Both the position numbers and the translations under genes were made by a program. From positions 1 through 35,386 of the forward strand of contig JAHHQN010000024.1 in the NCBI GenBank assembly GCA_020026375.1: a DNA stretch of 35,386 bases, written 5' to 3'. The notes below the pieces were generated by a model that saw only the letters and a list, made by a program, of their open reading frames with translations, was not told the DNA's origin and did no database searches. The DNA is from Alistipes sp. GTDB taxonomy: Bacteria > Bacteroidota > Bacteroidia > Bacteroidales > Rikenellaceae. Below are positions 9,326 to 17,778 of this stretch, piece by piece. Every line of letters begins with the position of its first letter. Within the stretch, counting starts at the first letter, position 1.

Positions 9326-10312
9326 TCAACGGTCACGCTCGCCGATGAAGGCACACAGGTCACAGAGTGCCTTGCGGTACTCCGAGTCGGGATAACCGTC
9401 GAGCAGAGCCACCGCCTTGTCGAGGTAGTCGTGCATGATACGCGCGGCCTTCTGCAGACCGCCCTCGTTGACCACGATGCCGTTCAGGTAGTCCACCTCC
9501 CTTTCGTCGGTGGCACAGCGCGACAGACGGTCGACCAGTTCGCGGCGACGCTCCTCGTCCACACGTTCCAGCACACAGAGCAGCGGCAGGGTGATTTTAC
9601 CCTCACGCAGGTCGTTGTTGCGCGGCTTGCCGGTCTTCACCGACGAGTAGTCGAGTATGTCGTCCTGAATCTGGAAGGCCATGCCCACCGCCTCGCCGAA
9701 ACTGTGCATCTTCATCACGGCCTCGCGTCCGGCGTTCACGGCCATGGCACCGGCCGACACGCTCACGCTGATGAGCGAGGCGGTCTTGCGGCGAATGATG
9801 TCGAAGTAGTCCTTGCGGGTCATGGTATGACGGGCGGCGCAGTCGTCCTGCAGCACCTCGCCCTCACAGAGGGCGGCCATCGCACCACAGATGTGGCTCA
9901 CCAGGTCGAACTGACCGCTCTCGAGACCGATGCCCACGTTGCGCGCCAGGATATAGTCGCCCAGCAGCACGGCCTTGTGCGACTGCCACACGGCATTGAC
10001 CGACGGCGCACCGCGGCGCGTGTCGGCCTCGTCGATCACATCGTCGTGAATGAGCGACGCCACATGAATCATCTCCACGAGCATGGCCGCGAGGTTGACT
10101 CTCGGGGAGTCGGTGGCGGCGGCATTGGGAGCGTTGAGCGATGCCGAGAGCATGACCAGCAGCGGACGTATGCCCTTGCCGCGCGACGAGAGCGCGTATT
10201 TGAGCATGCTGCCCATCAGTTCGCCGTCGGCACTGAAACGGCTGTCGACAAAGCGGTCGAAGGCTTCGATTCGCCCCATCACCGGTTTGCGGATATCATC
10301 GAGTGTTATCAT
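9326..10312 (-). CDS. Polyprenyl diphosphate synthase (trans-isoprenyl)
   Basis: This enzyme chain-elongates isoprenyl diphosphates with isopentenyl diphosphate. It is 328 residues long. The first aspartate-rich motif is LIHDDVIDEADTRRG (DDxxD). The second is FQIQDDILDY (DDxxD). GKGIRPLLVML carries the Lys-Arg substrate contacts and QSHKAVLLGDYILA is typical of long-chain synthases. Length and sequence fit octaprenyl/heptaprenyl-type synthases that make the quinone side chain (IspB/HepT class) better than farnesyl synthase, but chain length cannot be read directly. Transcription probably starts near 10510, giving a leader of about 200 bases that contains a hairpin. Confidence 0.92.
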   Translation of the reverse strand: MITLDDIRKPVMGRIEAFDRFVDSRFSADGELMGSMLKYALSSRGKGIRPLLVMLSASLNAPNAAATDSPRVNLAAMLVEMIHVASLIHDDVIDEADTRRGAPSVNAVWQSHKAVLLGDYILARNVGIGLESGQFDLVSHICGAMAALCEGEVLQDDCAARHTMTRKDYFDIIRRKTASLISVSVSAGAMAVNAGREAVMKMHSFGEAVGMAFQIQDDILDYSSVKTGKPRNNDLREGKITLPLLCVLERVDEERRRELVDRLSRCATDEREVDYLNGIVVNEGGLQKAARIMHDYLDKAVALLDGYPDSEYRKALCDLCAFIGERDR

Positions 10313-10516
10313 AAGTCACATTAAAAAACATACACGCAAAAGCACACGGAAAAAATACCCTTTCCGCGAGCCGTTGTCGTCATCGAAAAAAAACAGACCG
10401 GAGACCCGGCCTCCGCAGCAGGAGCAAATCCCCCACAGGCGGCGGCAGCGGCGCAAAAGGCACCTAAATTTCGGATTATCACCCCGAAGGCACCGTTTGG
10501 TCCGGTTAAGTTAGTG

Positions 10517-10524
10517 CAAATATA
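10517..10524 (-). promoter_or_regulatory. Possible -7 box for the polyprenyl synthase operon
   Basis: Minus strand TATATTTG fits the consensus. A TTG exists only 11 bases upstream, closer than the usual 19-21, so the -33 element is uncertain. Confidence 0.4.
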
Positions 10525-10567
10525 ATGAATTTTCACAATCCCGACTCTGTAAGTAACTATTTTTTCG

Positions 10568-10575
10568 TACCTTTG
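10568..10575 (+). promoter_or_regulatory. Possible -7 box for the YfhO-like operon
   Basis: TACCTTTG fits the consensus. It would give a leader of under 20 bases before the ATG at 10599. The -33 position shows no clear TTTG. Confidence 0.45.
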
Positions 10576-10598
10576 GCCTTTGATTAACTGTCGGGAAA

Positions 10599-13061
10599 AT
10601 GAAAATTTCAAAAGATATCCTCCGCAACGCGCCGGCCACCCTCGTGGCTCTGGCCCTGTTTCTTGTCATCAGCATCGCCTATTTCGCGCCCCAGTTCGGC
10701 GGCGACGTGCTGCCCCAGCACGATGTGATGCAGTTCGACGGCATGTCGAAAGACATCGTCGACATGAACCGCACCACGGGCGAAGACCCCCAATGGACGG
10801 GCAACATGTTCTCGGGCATGCCGGCCTACCTCATCTACATGAAATACCCCGGCCAGCTGGTCAAGCACACCATCGGTGCGGTGGCCAAGGTCATCGACCT
10901 CCCGGCAGGCTTCATGGTGCTGGCCATGCTCTCGTTCTGGCTCATGCTGCTGATGATGAAGTGCCGCCGGCTGACGGCCATCGTTCCGGCCATCGCCTAC
11001 GGACTGTCGACCTACTTCCTGCTCATCATCGACGCAGGCCACATCACCAAGATGTGGGCGCTGGTCTACGCCCCCGTGATGATGGGCGGCGCATGGCTGA
11101 CACTCAGGGGCAACATGTGGTACGGAGGAGTGATTACGGCGGTGGCCACCTCGCTCGAAATCGGCGCCAACCACCCCCAGATTACCTACTATTTCCTCAT
11201 GGCGATGGGCTTCATGTGGCTGGCCGAAGGGCTGACGGCATGGCGCGACAAGGCCATGAAGGCATTCTCGAAACGCACGGCCGTCCTCCTTGCGGCAGGC
11301 ATTCTGGCCGTGATGTCCAACTTCTCGTCGCTGTGGTACACCGCACAGCACACCCCCGACACCATACGCGGCGGTTCGGAGCTGGCCGCAACGGCACGAA
11401 GCGACTCGCGCGAAGGTCTCGACCTGGACTACGCCACGGCGTGGAGCTACGGCATCGACGAGAGCCTCACGCTGCTGGTTCCCGACTTCATGGGACGACG
11501 CTCGGGTGAGGCCTTCTCCCCCAACGGCAAGGTGGCGCAGGCACTGCACGAAATCGGCATGCGCGGCGGCGCGGAGCAACTGCCCTCCTACTGGGGCACA
11601 CAACCCTATTCGGGCGGCCCGACCTATCTGGGTGCGGCGGCCCTCTTCCTGGCCGTGATGGGCGTGATGCTCGCAAGGGTGCGCAACTGCTGGTGGATAC
11701 TGGCCGTCTCGCTGCTCATGCTCCTGCTGGCATGGGGACGCAACATGATGTGGTTCACCGAGCTGGCCTTCCGCATACTGCCCGGATACGACAAGTTCCG
11801 AACGGTGTCGATGACGCTGGTCATCGTACAATGGGCCGTGCCGCTGCTGGGCGCCTTCTCGCTCATGCACCTCGTCGACAGGGAGACGGAAAGCGGCCGC
11901 ATGAAAAAGGCCCTGCTGTATGCCCTCTCCCTCACCGGCGGCGTGTGTCTGCTGCTGGCCGTGGCCGGACCGTCGCTCTTCAACTTCGGCCGGAGCGACA
12001 GCACGGAGATGATGACCCAACAGTTCCACCACATGCTGCAGTCGGGCAACATGCAGCAATACATCGACCGCGGCCTCGACATCGAATGGGGCGAGAAGGT
12101 GGGTGAAGCCATGGCGGCCGAACGTGCCGACATGATGCAGGCCGACGCCCTGCGCTCGCTGCTCATGGTGCTGCTGGCAGCCGGCAGTGTCGCCCTCTAC
12201 TGCTACCGCAAGGTGGGACGTCACCTGCTGCTGGCGATGCTGGGCGGCGTGATGCTCCTCGACCTGATGCCCGTCGACATGCGTTTCCTCTCCCACGACA
12301 ACTTCGTGTCACCGCGCCACAACACCCTGCAGCCCACGGCGGCCGACAAGGAGATAATGGCCGACAAGGAGCCGGGCTTCCGCGTGATGAACTACACGGT
12401 CAGCCCCTTCCAGGACGCCACCACCTCCTACTTCCACCGCTCGGTGGGCGGCTACCACGGCGCCAAGCTCTCACGCTATCAGGACCTCATCGACAACTAT
12501 CTGAGCGACATCGACCGCAGCGGCGAGATTCTCGACATGCTCAACACCAAATACTTCATCGTCCCCGACAAGGAGGGTCACCCCCGGGCCGTGAAATCGG
12601 AGACGGCCAACGGTGCGGCGTGGTTCGTGCAGAACATACTCCACACCTCGTCGCCGCGCGAGGAGATTGACGCGCTGGGCGACATCGACACCTCGACCAC
12701 GGCGGTGGTCGACGACACGGTGGACACCAAGAGTTTCGGCCGGGGCAGCATCACCCTCACCGAATACCGTCCCAACTACCTCAAATACACCTGCTCGTCG
12801 CCCGAGGGCGGCACGGCCATATTCTCCGAAATCTACTACGACAAGGGCTGGAAGGCCTATGTCGACGGCCGCGAACACCCCTACTTCAGGGCCGACTATG
12901 TGCTGCGCGGCATGGAGCTGCCGGCCGGCGAGCATGTCGTGGAGTGGAAGTTCCGCGCACCGGGCTGGGCCTGGGTCGACGGAGTGACGATGGCCGCCTC
13001 GGTGCTTATCCTGCTGGGCGCGGCATGGGCAATCATCAACTGCATCAAAAAGAAAAACTGA
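10599..13061 (+). CDS. YfhO-family multi-spanning membrane protein
   Basis: An 820-residue inner-membrane protein. The first hydrophobic helix is at about 13-32, followed by a conserved first loop (QFDGMSKDIVD, DPQWTGNMFSGMPAYL) and about ten more hydrophobic segments. The C-terminal third (about 560-780) is soluble and ends in KGWKAYVDGREHP and LPAGEHVVEWKFRAPGW, typical of the YfhO family, then a last membrane helix. YfhO proteins have a GT-C glycosyltransferase-like fold, and Gram-positive members modify teichoic acids. What the Bacteroidota members modify is not known to me. It starts a tight plus-strand cluster: ftsX follows after 1 base. Confidence 0.85.
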   Translation: MKISKDILRNAPATLVALALFLVISIAYFAPQFGGDVLPQHDVMQFDGMSKDIVDMNRTTGEDPQWTGNMFSGMPAYLIYMKYPGQLVKHTIGAVAKVIDLPAGFMVLAMLSFWLMLLMMKCRRLTAIVPAIAYGLSTYFLLIIDAGHITKMWALVYAPVMMGGAWLTLRGNMWYGGVITAVATSLEIGANHPQITYYFLMAMGFMWLAEGLTAWRDKAMKAFSKRTAVLLAAGILAVMSNFSSLWYTAQHTPDTIRGGSELAATARSDSREGLDLDYATAWSYGIDESLTLLVPDFMGRRSGEAFSPNGKVAQALHEIGMRGGAEQLPSYWGTQPYSGGPTYLGAAALFLAVMGVMLARVRNCWWILAVSLLMLLLAWGRNMMWFTELAFRILPGYDKFRTVSMTLVIVQWAVPLLGAFSLMHLVDRETESGRMKKALLYALSLTGGVCLLLAVAGPSLFNFGRSDSTEMMTQQFHHMLQSGNMQQYIDRGLDIEWGEKVGEAMAAERADMMQADALRSLLMVLLAAGSVALYCYRKVGRHLLLAMLGGVMLLDLMPVDMRFLSHDNFVSPRHNTLQPTAADKEIMADKEPGFRVMNYTVSPFQDATTSYFHRSVGGYHGAKLSRYQDLIDNYLSDIDRSGEILDMLNTKYFIVPDKEGHPRAVKSETANGAAWFVQNILHTSSPREEIDALGDIDTSTTAVVDDTVDTKSFGRGSITLTEYRPNYLKYTCSSPEGGTAIFSEIYYDKGWKAYVDGREHPYFRADYVLRGMELPAGEHVVEWKFRAPGWAWVDGVTMAASVLILLGAAWAIINCIKKKN

Positions 13062-13062
13062 T

Positions 13063-13944
13063 ATGAAAGACGACAAAAGACTGAAACGGAAGGTGCGCAA
13101 CTCCTACATCGTGTCGACGGTGAGCATTGCGCTGGTTCTCTTCCTGCTGGGCTCGGTGGGCTATCTGATGACGGCCGCCATGGCAGTGGCCGACACCCTG
13201 CAATCGAGCATTCAGCTCTGCGTGGAGCTGGACAACGGTCTCACGGAGAGCGAACGCGCCCACATCGAAAAACGGCTCTCCGACGAGGAGCTGGTCAGCC
13301 GCATCGTCTTCTCGACCAAAGACGACAAGGCCGACGACGAGGAGTTCCGCAAGATGTTCGAGAGCGAATATGAGGAGATTCTGGGCGAGAACCCTCTGCT
13401 CGACTCCTTCGAGGTGACCCTCACCTCTCAGTCCGAAGACAAGGAGATTATCGACGCCTTTATCCGCGGCATCGCCGCCATGAAGGGTGTGGCCCATGTG
13501 GGTTATCCGGCGGTGATGGCCGAAAAGGTGCATTCGACGGTTGGCAAAATCCGTCTGGTACTGCTGCTCTTCGGCGGTTCGCTGCTGCTCATCTCGCTCA
13601 TACTGCTCAACAACACCATACGTCTGGCCATCTTCTCGAAACGCTACATCATCAACACCATGAAGCTGGTGGGCGCCACCAAGTGGTTCATCATGAAGCC
13701 TTTCCTCGTGAGCAGCCTCTCGCAGGGCATCGTCTCGGGCCTCATCGCCGCGACACTCTTCCTGATGACGGTCTACGGACTCAACGAGTCGATACCCGAA
13801 ATCATGTCGATGGCCGACATCGAGAAGGTGGGTCTCATTCTGGGCACGATGCTCGTGGGCGGCGTGCTGATTTCGGGACTCTTCACCGTCGTCTCGCTCA
13901 ACAAATTCATCAACATGCAGTCAAACAAGATTTATCTTTATTAA
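13063..13944 (+). CDS. ftsX: Cell division permease-like protein FtsX
   Basis: FtsX forms a membrane complex with the ATPase FtsE and relays signals to peptidoglycan hydrolases at the septum. The 293-residue protein has the expected layout: a short cytoplasmic N-terminus, TM1 at about 18-40, and an extracytoplasmic domain (about 45-160) with VELDNGLTESERAHIEKRL. Three C-terminal membrane helices follow, with the FtsX motif IRLAIFSKRYIINTMKLVGATKWFIMKPF between the first two. ftsE is not in the window. DUF3098 follows after 1 base and uppP soon after, an arrangement that fits envelope biogenesis. Confidence 0.93.
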   Translation: MKDDKRLKRKVRNSYIVSTVSIALVLFLLGSVGYLMTAAMAVADTLQSSIQLCVELDNGLTESERAHIEKRLSDEELVSRIVFSTKDDKADDEEFRKMFESEYEEILGENPLLDSFEVTLTSQSEDKEIIDAFIRGIAAMKGVAHVGYPAVMAEKVHSTVGKIRLVLLLFGGSLLLISLILLNNTIRLAIFSKRYIINTMKLVGATKWFIMKPFLVSSLSQGIVSGLIAATLFLMTVYGLNESIPEIMSMADIEKVGLILGTMLVGGVLISGLFTVVSLNKFINMQSNKIYLY

Positions 13945-13945
13945 T

Positions 13946-14212
13946 ATGGCAACTCCCGATTACAACAAAGAGACCCCCGAAAACGGGGCCGAAAACTCGA
14001 ATATGCCCCTCACCCGCCGCAACTATCTGTTGCTGGTCATCGGCTTTGCGGTGGTGCTGCTGGGATTCGTACTGATGACCGGCGGCGGCAGCGACTCCCC
14101 CTCGGAATTCAACTACGAGATGTTCTCGTTCCGCAGAATCACCCTCGCACCCCTGCTGGTGGTCGGCGGCTTCGCCTTCGAAATCTACGCAATACTCAAA
14201 CGATTCAAATAA
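13946..14212 (+). CDS. DUF3098 small membrane protein
   Basis: An 88-residue protein with a polar N-terminus and two hydrophobic helices at about 28-45 and 66-82. The segment LTRRNYLLLVIGFAVVLLGFVLMTGGGS and the following EMFSFRRITLAPLLVVGGF are typical of DUF3098, a Bacteroidota family of unknown function regularly found between ftsX and uppP. It starts 1 base after ftsX stops, so translational coupling is likely. A role in division or envelope synthesis is only guilt by association. Confidence 0.85.
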   Translation: MATPDYNKETPENGAENSNMPLTRRNYLLLVIGFAVVLLGFVLMTGGGSDSPSEFNYEMFSFRRITLAPLLVVGGFAFEIYAILKRFK

Positions 14213-14218
14213 CAGAAG

Positions 14219-15007
14219 ATGGATACCATTCAGGCCATATTACTCGGTATCGTACAAGGTATCACCGAGTTTCTGCCCGTATCGAGCAGCGGACACCTCC
14301 AGATTGCAAAGGAATTCATGGACGTGCCCAAGGATTTGACATTCGACATCGTGGTGCATGCCGCCACCGTACTCAGCACCATCGTGGTGCTGTGGAGCGA
14401 AATCTGGAAGATTCTCCGCGGCTTCTTCTCGCGCAAGTTCAACGAGGAACAGGCCTATGTGCTGAAAATCATCGTGTCGATGATTCCCGTGGGAATCGTG
14501 GGCCTGATGTTCAAGGACCACATCGAAGCCATGTTGCAGGGCCCCTACATCATGGCCGTGGTGGGCGGCATGCTGCTGCTCACCGCCGCACTGCTGGCCT
14601 TCGCCTACTATGCCAAACCCCGCGAGAAGGAGAACATCTCCTACCGCGACGCCTTCATCATCGGTCTGGCTCAGGCGGTGGCCGTCATGCCCGGTCTCTC
14701 GCGCTCGGGCTCGACCATCGGCACGGGTCTGCTGCTGGGCAACAAGAAGAGTGCCGTGGCACAGTTCTCGTTCCTGATGGTGCTGGCCCCCATTCTGGGC
14801 GAGACGCTGCTCGACGTGGTGGGCGGCGAGGGTGCTTCCGACATCGGTACCCTGCCTCTGGTGGCCGGCTTCCTCTCGGCCTTCGTGACAGGCTGTCTGG
14901 CCTGCAAGTTCATGATCGAGATTGTCAAGCGCGGCAAACTCATCTGGTTCGCCCTCTACTGCCTGGTGGCAGGTCTGGGTGCAATAATCTACACTTTACT
15001 CCAATAA
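14219..15007 (+). CDS. uppP: Undecaprenyl-diphosphatase UppP (BacA)
   Basis: UppP dephosphorylates undecaprenyl diphosphate to recycle the lipid carrier of peptidoglycan and other surface polymers; extra copies confer bacitracin tolerance. The 262-residue integral membrane protein shows both signatures: the N-terminal GIVQGITEFLPVSSSGHL with the catalytic Glu and Ser-rich loop, and the central PGLSRSGSTIGTG loop with the catalytic Arg. About eight hydrophobic segments are present. It starts 6 bases after the DUF3098 stop and is followed 7 bases later by truB. Confidence 0.96.
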   Translation: MDTIQAILLGIVQGITEFLPVSSSGHLQIAKEFMDVPKDLTFDIVVHAATVLSTIVVLWSEIWKILRGFFSRKFNEEQAYVLKIIVSMIPVGIVGLMFKDHIEAMLQGPYIMAVVGGMLLLTAALLAFAYYAKPREKENISYRDAFIIGLAQAVAVMPGLSRSGSTIGTGLLLGNKKSAVAQFSFLMVLAPILGETLLDVVGGEGASDIGTLPLVAGFLSAFVTGCLACKFMIEIVKRGKLIWFALYCLVAGLGAIIYTLLQ

Positions 15008-15014
15008 ACAACAG

Positions 15015-15731
15015 ATGACAGGACAGGAAGAACTCCAGGGAATCAACTTCGAGGAGGGTTACATCGCCGTACTCGACAAACCGCTCGACTGGACCTCGGC
15101 CGACGTGGTCCGCAAGGTGAAATTCACCCTCCGCAAGGCGGGATACAAGAAGATTAAGGTGGGTCACGCCGGAACACTCGACCCGCTGGCCACCGGAATC
15201 CTCATCGTCTGCATCGGCCGCGCCACCAAGATGGCCGACAGCCTGCAGGCCGAGGAGAAGGAATACGTCACCGACATCATGCTGGGCGCCACCACCCCCA
15301 GCTTCGATCTGGAACACCCCATCGACCACACCTATCCCTACGAGCATATCACGCGCGAAGCGGTGGAGGAGGCCCTCCTCGCGCTCACCGGCGAACGACT
15401 GCAGACCCCTCCCCTCTTCTCGGCCAAGAAGGTCGAGGGCGTGAGGGCCTACGAGCTGGCACGCGCCGGCGAAGAGGTGGAGCTGCGTCAGGCGCTCATC
15501 AACATCTACGAGATGGAACTCCTCGAATACGACCTGCCGCGCATACGCGTCAGAGTACGTTGCAGCAAGGGTACCTACATTCGTTCGCTGGCCCGCGAAA
15601 TCGGCGAACAACTCCGGAGCGGCGCACATCTCACCTCGCTCCGACGCACACGAAGCGGCGGTTTCACCACCTCACAGGCATGGAATTTGGAAGAATTCCT
15701 CGAAAAGTTGAAGGAACTTGAAACAAAATAG
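15015..15731 (+). CDS. truB: tRNA pseudouridine-55 synthase
   Basis: TruB isomerises U55 in the T-loop of tRNAs. The signature KVGHAGTLDPLATGIL holds the catalytic Asp56. The N-terminal DKPLDWTSADVVRKVK and C-terminal RCSKGTYIRSLAREIGEQL also fit. At 238 residues it is shorter than E. coli TruB (314) because the C-terminal PUA-like domain is absent, common in this phylum. It is co-transcribed with uppP and is followed 63 bases later by queA. Confidence 0.96.
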   Translation: MTGQEELQGINFEEGYIAVLDKPLDWTSADVVRKVKFTLRKAGYKKIKVGHAGTLDPLATGILIVCIGRATKMADSLQAEEKEYVTDIMLGATTPSFDLEHPIDHTYPYEHITREAVEEALLALTGERLQTPPLFSAKKVEGVRAYELARAGEEVELRQALINIYEMELLEYDLPRIRVRVRCSKGTYIRSLAREIGEQLRSGAHLTSLRRTRSGGFTTSQAWNLEEFLEKLKELETK

Positions 15732-15794
15732 CCCTTTTTGCGTATTAATACATAATTTGTATGACTTTTTCTCAACGTAAAAAAGTATTCTGAC

Positions 15795-16844
15795 ATGAAA
15801 TTATCACAATACGGATACGAGTTCTCGACAGACATGCTGGCAAAATACCCGGCAGAGAACCGCGACGAATCGCGTCTGATGGTCGTTGACCGCGCAACCG
15901 GCAACATCACCCACCGGACTTTCAAGGACATACTCGACTATTTCGACGAAAAGGACCTCTTCGTGTTCAACAACACCAAGGTGTTCCCCGCACGCCTCTA
16001 CGGCAACAAGGAGAAAACCGGTGCCGAAATCGAAATCTTCCTGCTGCGCGAGCTCAACCGCGAACTCCGACTCTGGGACGTGCTGGTCGACCCGGCACGC
16101 AAAATCCGTATCGGTAACAAGCTCTACTTCGGCGACGACGACCTGCTGGTGGCCGAAGTCATCGACAACACCACCTCGCGCGGCCGCACGCTGCGCTTCC
16201 TCTTCGACGGTTCGTACGAGGAGTTCAAGGCCGCCCTCTTCGCACTGGGCGAGACTCCCCTCCCCAAGTGGGTGAGAGAGAAGGTGGAACCCGAAGACGC
16301 TGAGCGCTACCAGACCATCTTCGCCGAAAAGGAGGGCGCGGTAGCCGCCCCCACGGCCGGCATGCACTTCTCCAAGCACCTGATGAAACGTATGGAAATC
16401 AAGGGCGTGGAGCGCACCTTCATCACCCTGCATGTGGGTCTGGGCAACTTCCGCACCGTCGATGTGGAGGATCTCTCGAAGCACAAGATGGACTCCGAGC
16501 AGTACTTCGTCGAGGAGGAGGCCGCCAACATGGTCAACCGCACCAAGCAGGAGGGACACAAGGTGGTGTCAATCGGTACCACCGTCATGCGTACCCTCGA
16601 AACCGTGGTGTCGACCAACGGAATGATCAAACCCATGGAGAGCTGGACCAACAAGTTCATCTTCGCCCCCTACGACTTCACGGTGGCCGACGCCATGGTG
16701 ACCAACTTCCACCTGCCCTACTCCACACAGCTGATGATGGTTACGGCTTTCGGCGGCTACAACACCGTCATGAACGCCTACAAGGTAGCCAGGGAAGAGG
16801 GTTATCGCTTCGGCACATACGGCGACGCGATGCTCATTCTTTAA
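15795..16844 (+). CDS. queA: S-adenosylmethionine:tRNA ribosyltransferase-isomerase
   Basis: QueA transfers and rearranges the ribose of S-adenosylmethionine onto preQ1-modified tRNA, giving epoxyqueuosine. The 349-residue protein carries the family blocks YPAENRDESRLMVVDR, DLFVFNNTKVFPARLYG, AAPTAGMHFSKHLM, ITLHVGLGNFRTVDVEDLSKHKMDSEQY and TNFHLPYSTQLMMVTAFGG. The length is usual (about 340-360). It probably continues the operon from 10599. An AT-rich 63-base gap before it contains TAATTTG-like sequence, so an internal promoter is possible. No other queuosine gene is in the window. Confidence 0.97.
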   Translation: MKLSQYGYEFSTDMLAKYPAENRDESRLMVVDRATGNITHRTFKDILDYFDEKDLFVFNNTKVFPARLYGNKEKTGAEIEIFLLRELNRELRLWDVLVDPARKIRIGNKLYFGDDDLLVAEVIDNTTSRGRTLRFLFDGSYEEFKAALFALGETPLPKWVREKVEPEDAERYQTIFAEKEGAVAAPTAGMHFSKHLMKRMEIKGVERTFITLHVGLGNFRTVDVEDLSKHKMDSEQYFVEEEAANMVNRTKQEGHKVVSIGTTVMRTLETVVSTNGMIKPMESWTNKFIFAPYDFTVADAMVTNFHLPYSTQLMMVTAFGGYNTVMNAYKVAREEGYRFGTYGDAMLIL

Positions 16845-16854
16845 TTATTTTTTG

Positions 16855-16862
16855 TATCTTTG
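16855..16862 (+). promoter_or_regulatory. Possible -7 box for the GT5-like/DUF4270 pair
   Basis: TATCTTTG fits the consensus and gives a leader of about 100 bases before 16972. No clear TTTG is seen at the -33 position. Confidence 0.45.
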
Positions 16863-16971
16863 CACATAAAGAACCTAACGGAAAACAAGGGCCGCCGCCT
16901 CGAAAAAGCCCCTCACAGACTCGCGAGACGACACGCCCGGGTTTCGGAATTAAATAAAAACAAAAAGAACC

Positions 16972-17778
16972 ATGGCCAGTAAGATTCTGTACCTTTACCA
17001 GCAGATTACACCATATCTTCCGGATACGGAAATCTCGACACTCTGCCGCTCTCTCACCCAGGCAATGCAGGAACGCGGCAACGAGATACGAACATTCATG
17101 CCCAAATACGGCTGCATCAACGAACGCCGCCACCAACTCCATGAGGTCATTCGCCTGTCGGGCATGAACCTCATCATCGATGACAACGACCACCAGCTCA
17201 TTATCAAGGTCGCGTCGATACCTGCTGCCCGTGTACAGATTTACTTCATCGACAACGACGACTACTTCGCACGAAAGGCCGTGCTGAAGGACGATGAGGG
17301 CAACGATTTCGAGGACAACGACGAGAGAGCCATCTTCTTCGCACGCGGTGTGCTGGAAACCGTGAAGAAACTGCGCTGGTCACCCTCGGTGGTCAACTGC
17401 CACGGCTGGTTCTCCAGCATCGCCCCCATCTATCTGAAGAAGATGTTCGCCGATGACCCCATCTTCCGCGACACGAAGGTCGTGCTGTCGATTTACGACG
17501 ACGCCTTCACCGGCCAGCTCAGCGCCGACATCAGAAACGAAATCTCGGGCGAGGGCATGGGCGACGAAAATCTGTCGATTCTCGACCACCCCTCATACGA
17601 AAATCTCTATCGCTACGTTATGCAGTATGCCGACGGCTTCATCATCGGTTCGCCCAACGTCAGCGACGAGGTGCTGGAGATGGTGCGCCAGAGCGGCAAA
17701 CCCCTCCTGGAGTACCAGTCGCCGGAGGAACAGGACTTTTTCGATAATTATAACCGATTCTATGACCAATTCAAATAG
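16972..17778 (+). CDS. Glycogen/starch synthase-like protein, N-terminal domain only
   Basis: A 268-residue protein resembling the N-terminal Rossmann domain of GT5 glycogen synthases. Recognisable pieces are the alternation after residue 4 (ILYLYQQITPYLP), INERRHQLHEVIRLSG, VQIYFIDNDDYFARK, DNDERAIFFARGVLETVKKL and VVNCHGWFSSIAPIYLKK. True GlgA carries a KxGGLGD nucleotide-sugar loop near residue 15; here that place reads LPDTEIST, and the whole C-terminal nucleotide-binding domain is absent. Catalysis as a glycogen synthase is therefore unlikely (inference). Its last 17 bases overlap the start of the DUF4270 lipoprotein gene, which suggests linked function. Confidence 0.75.
   Translation: MASKILYLYQQITPYLPDTEISTLCRSLTQAMQERGNEIRTFMPKYGCINERRHQLHEVIRLSGMNLIIDDNDHQLIIKVASIPAARVQIYFIDNDDYFARKAVLKDDEGNDFEDNDERAIFFARGVLETVKKLRWSPSVVNCHGWFSSIAPIYLKKMFADDPIFRDTKVVLSIYDDAFTGQLSADIRNEISGEGMGDENLSILDHPSYENLYRYVMQYADGFIIGSPNVSDEVLEMVRQSGKPLLEYQSPEEQDFFDNYNRFYDQFK

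Noticed and set aside
10608..12296. A 562-codon minus-strand frame, rich in His and Gln, across the YfhO-like gene
   Set aside because: Composition is typical of an antisense reading of GC-rich code; no motif is seen.
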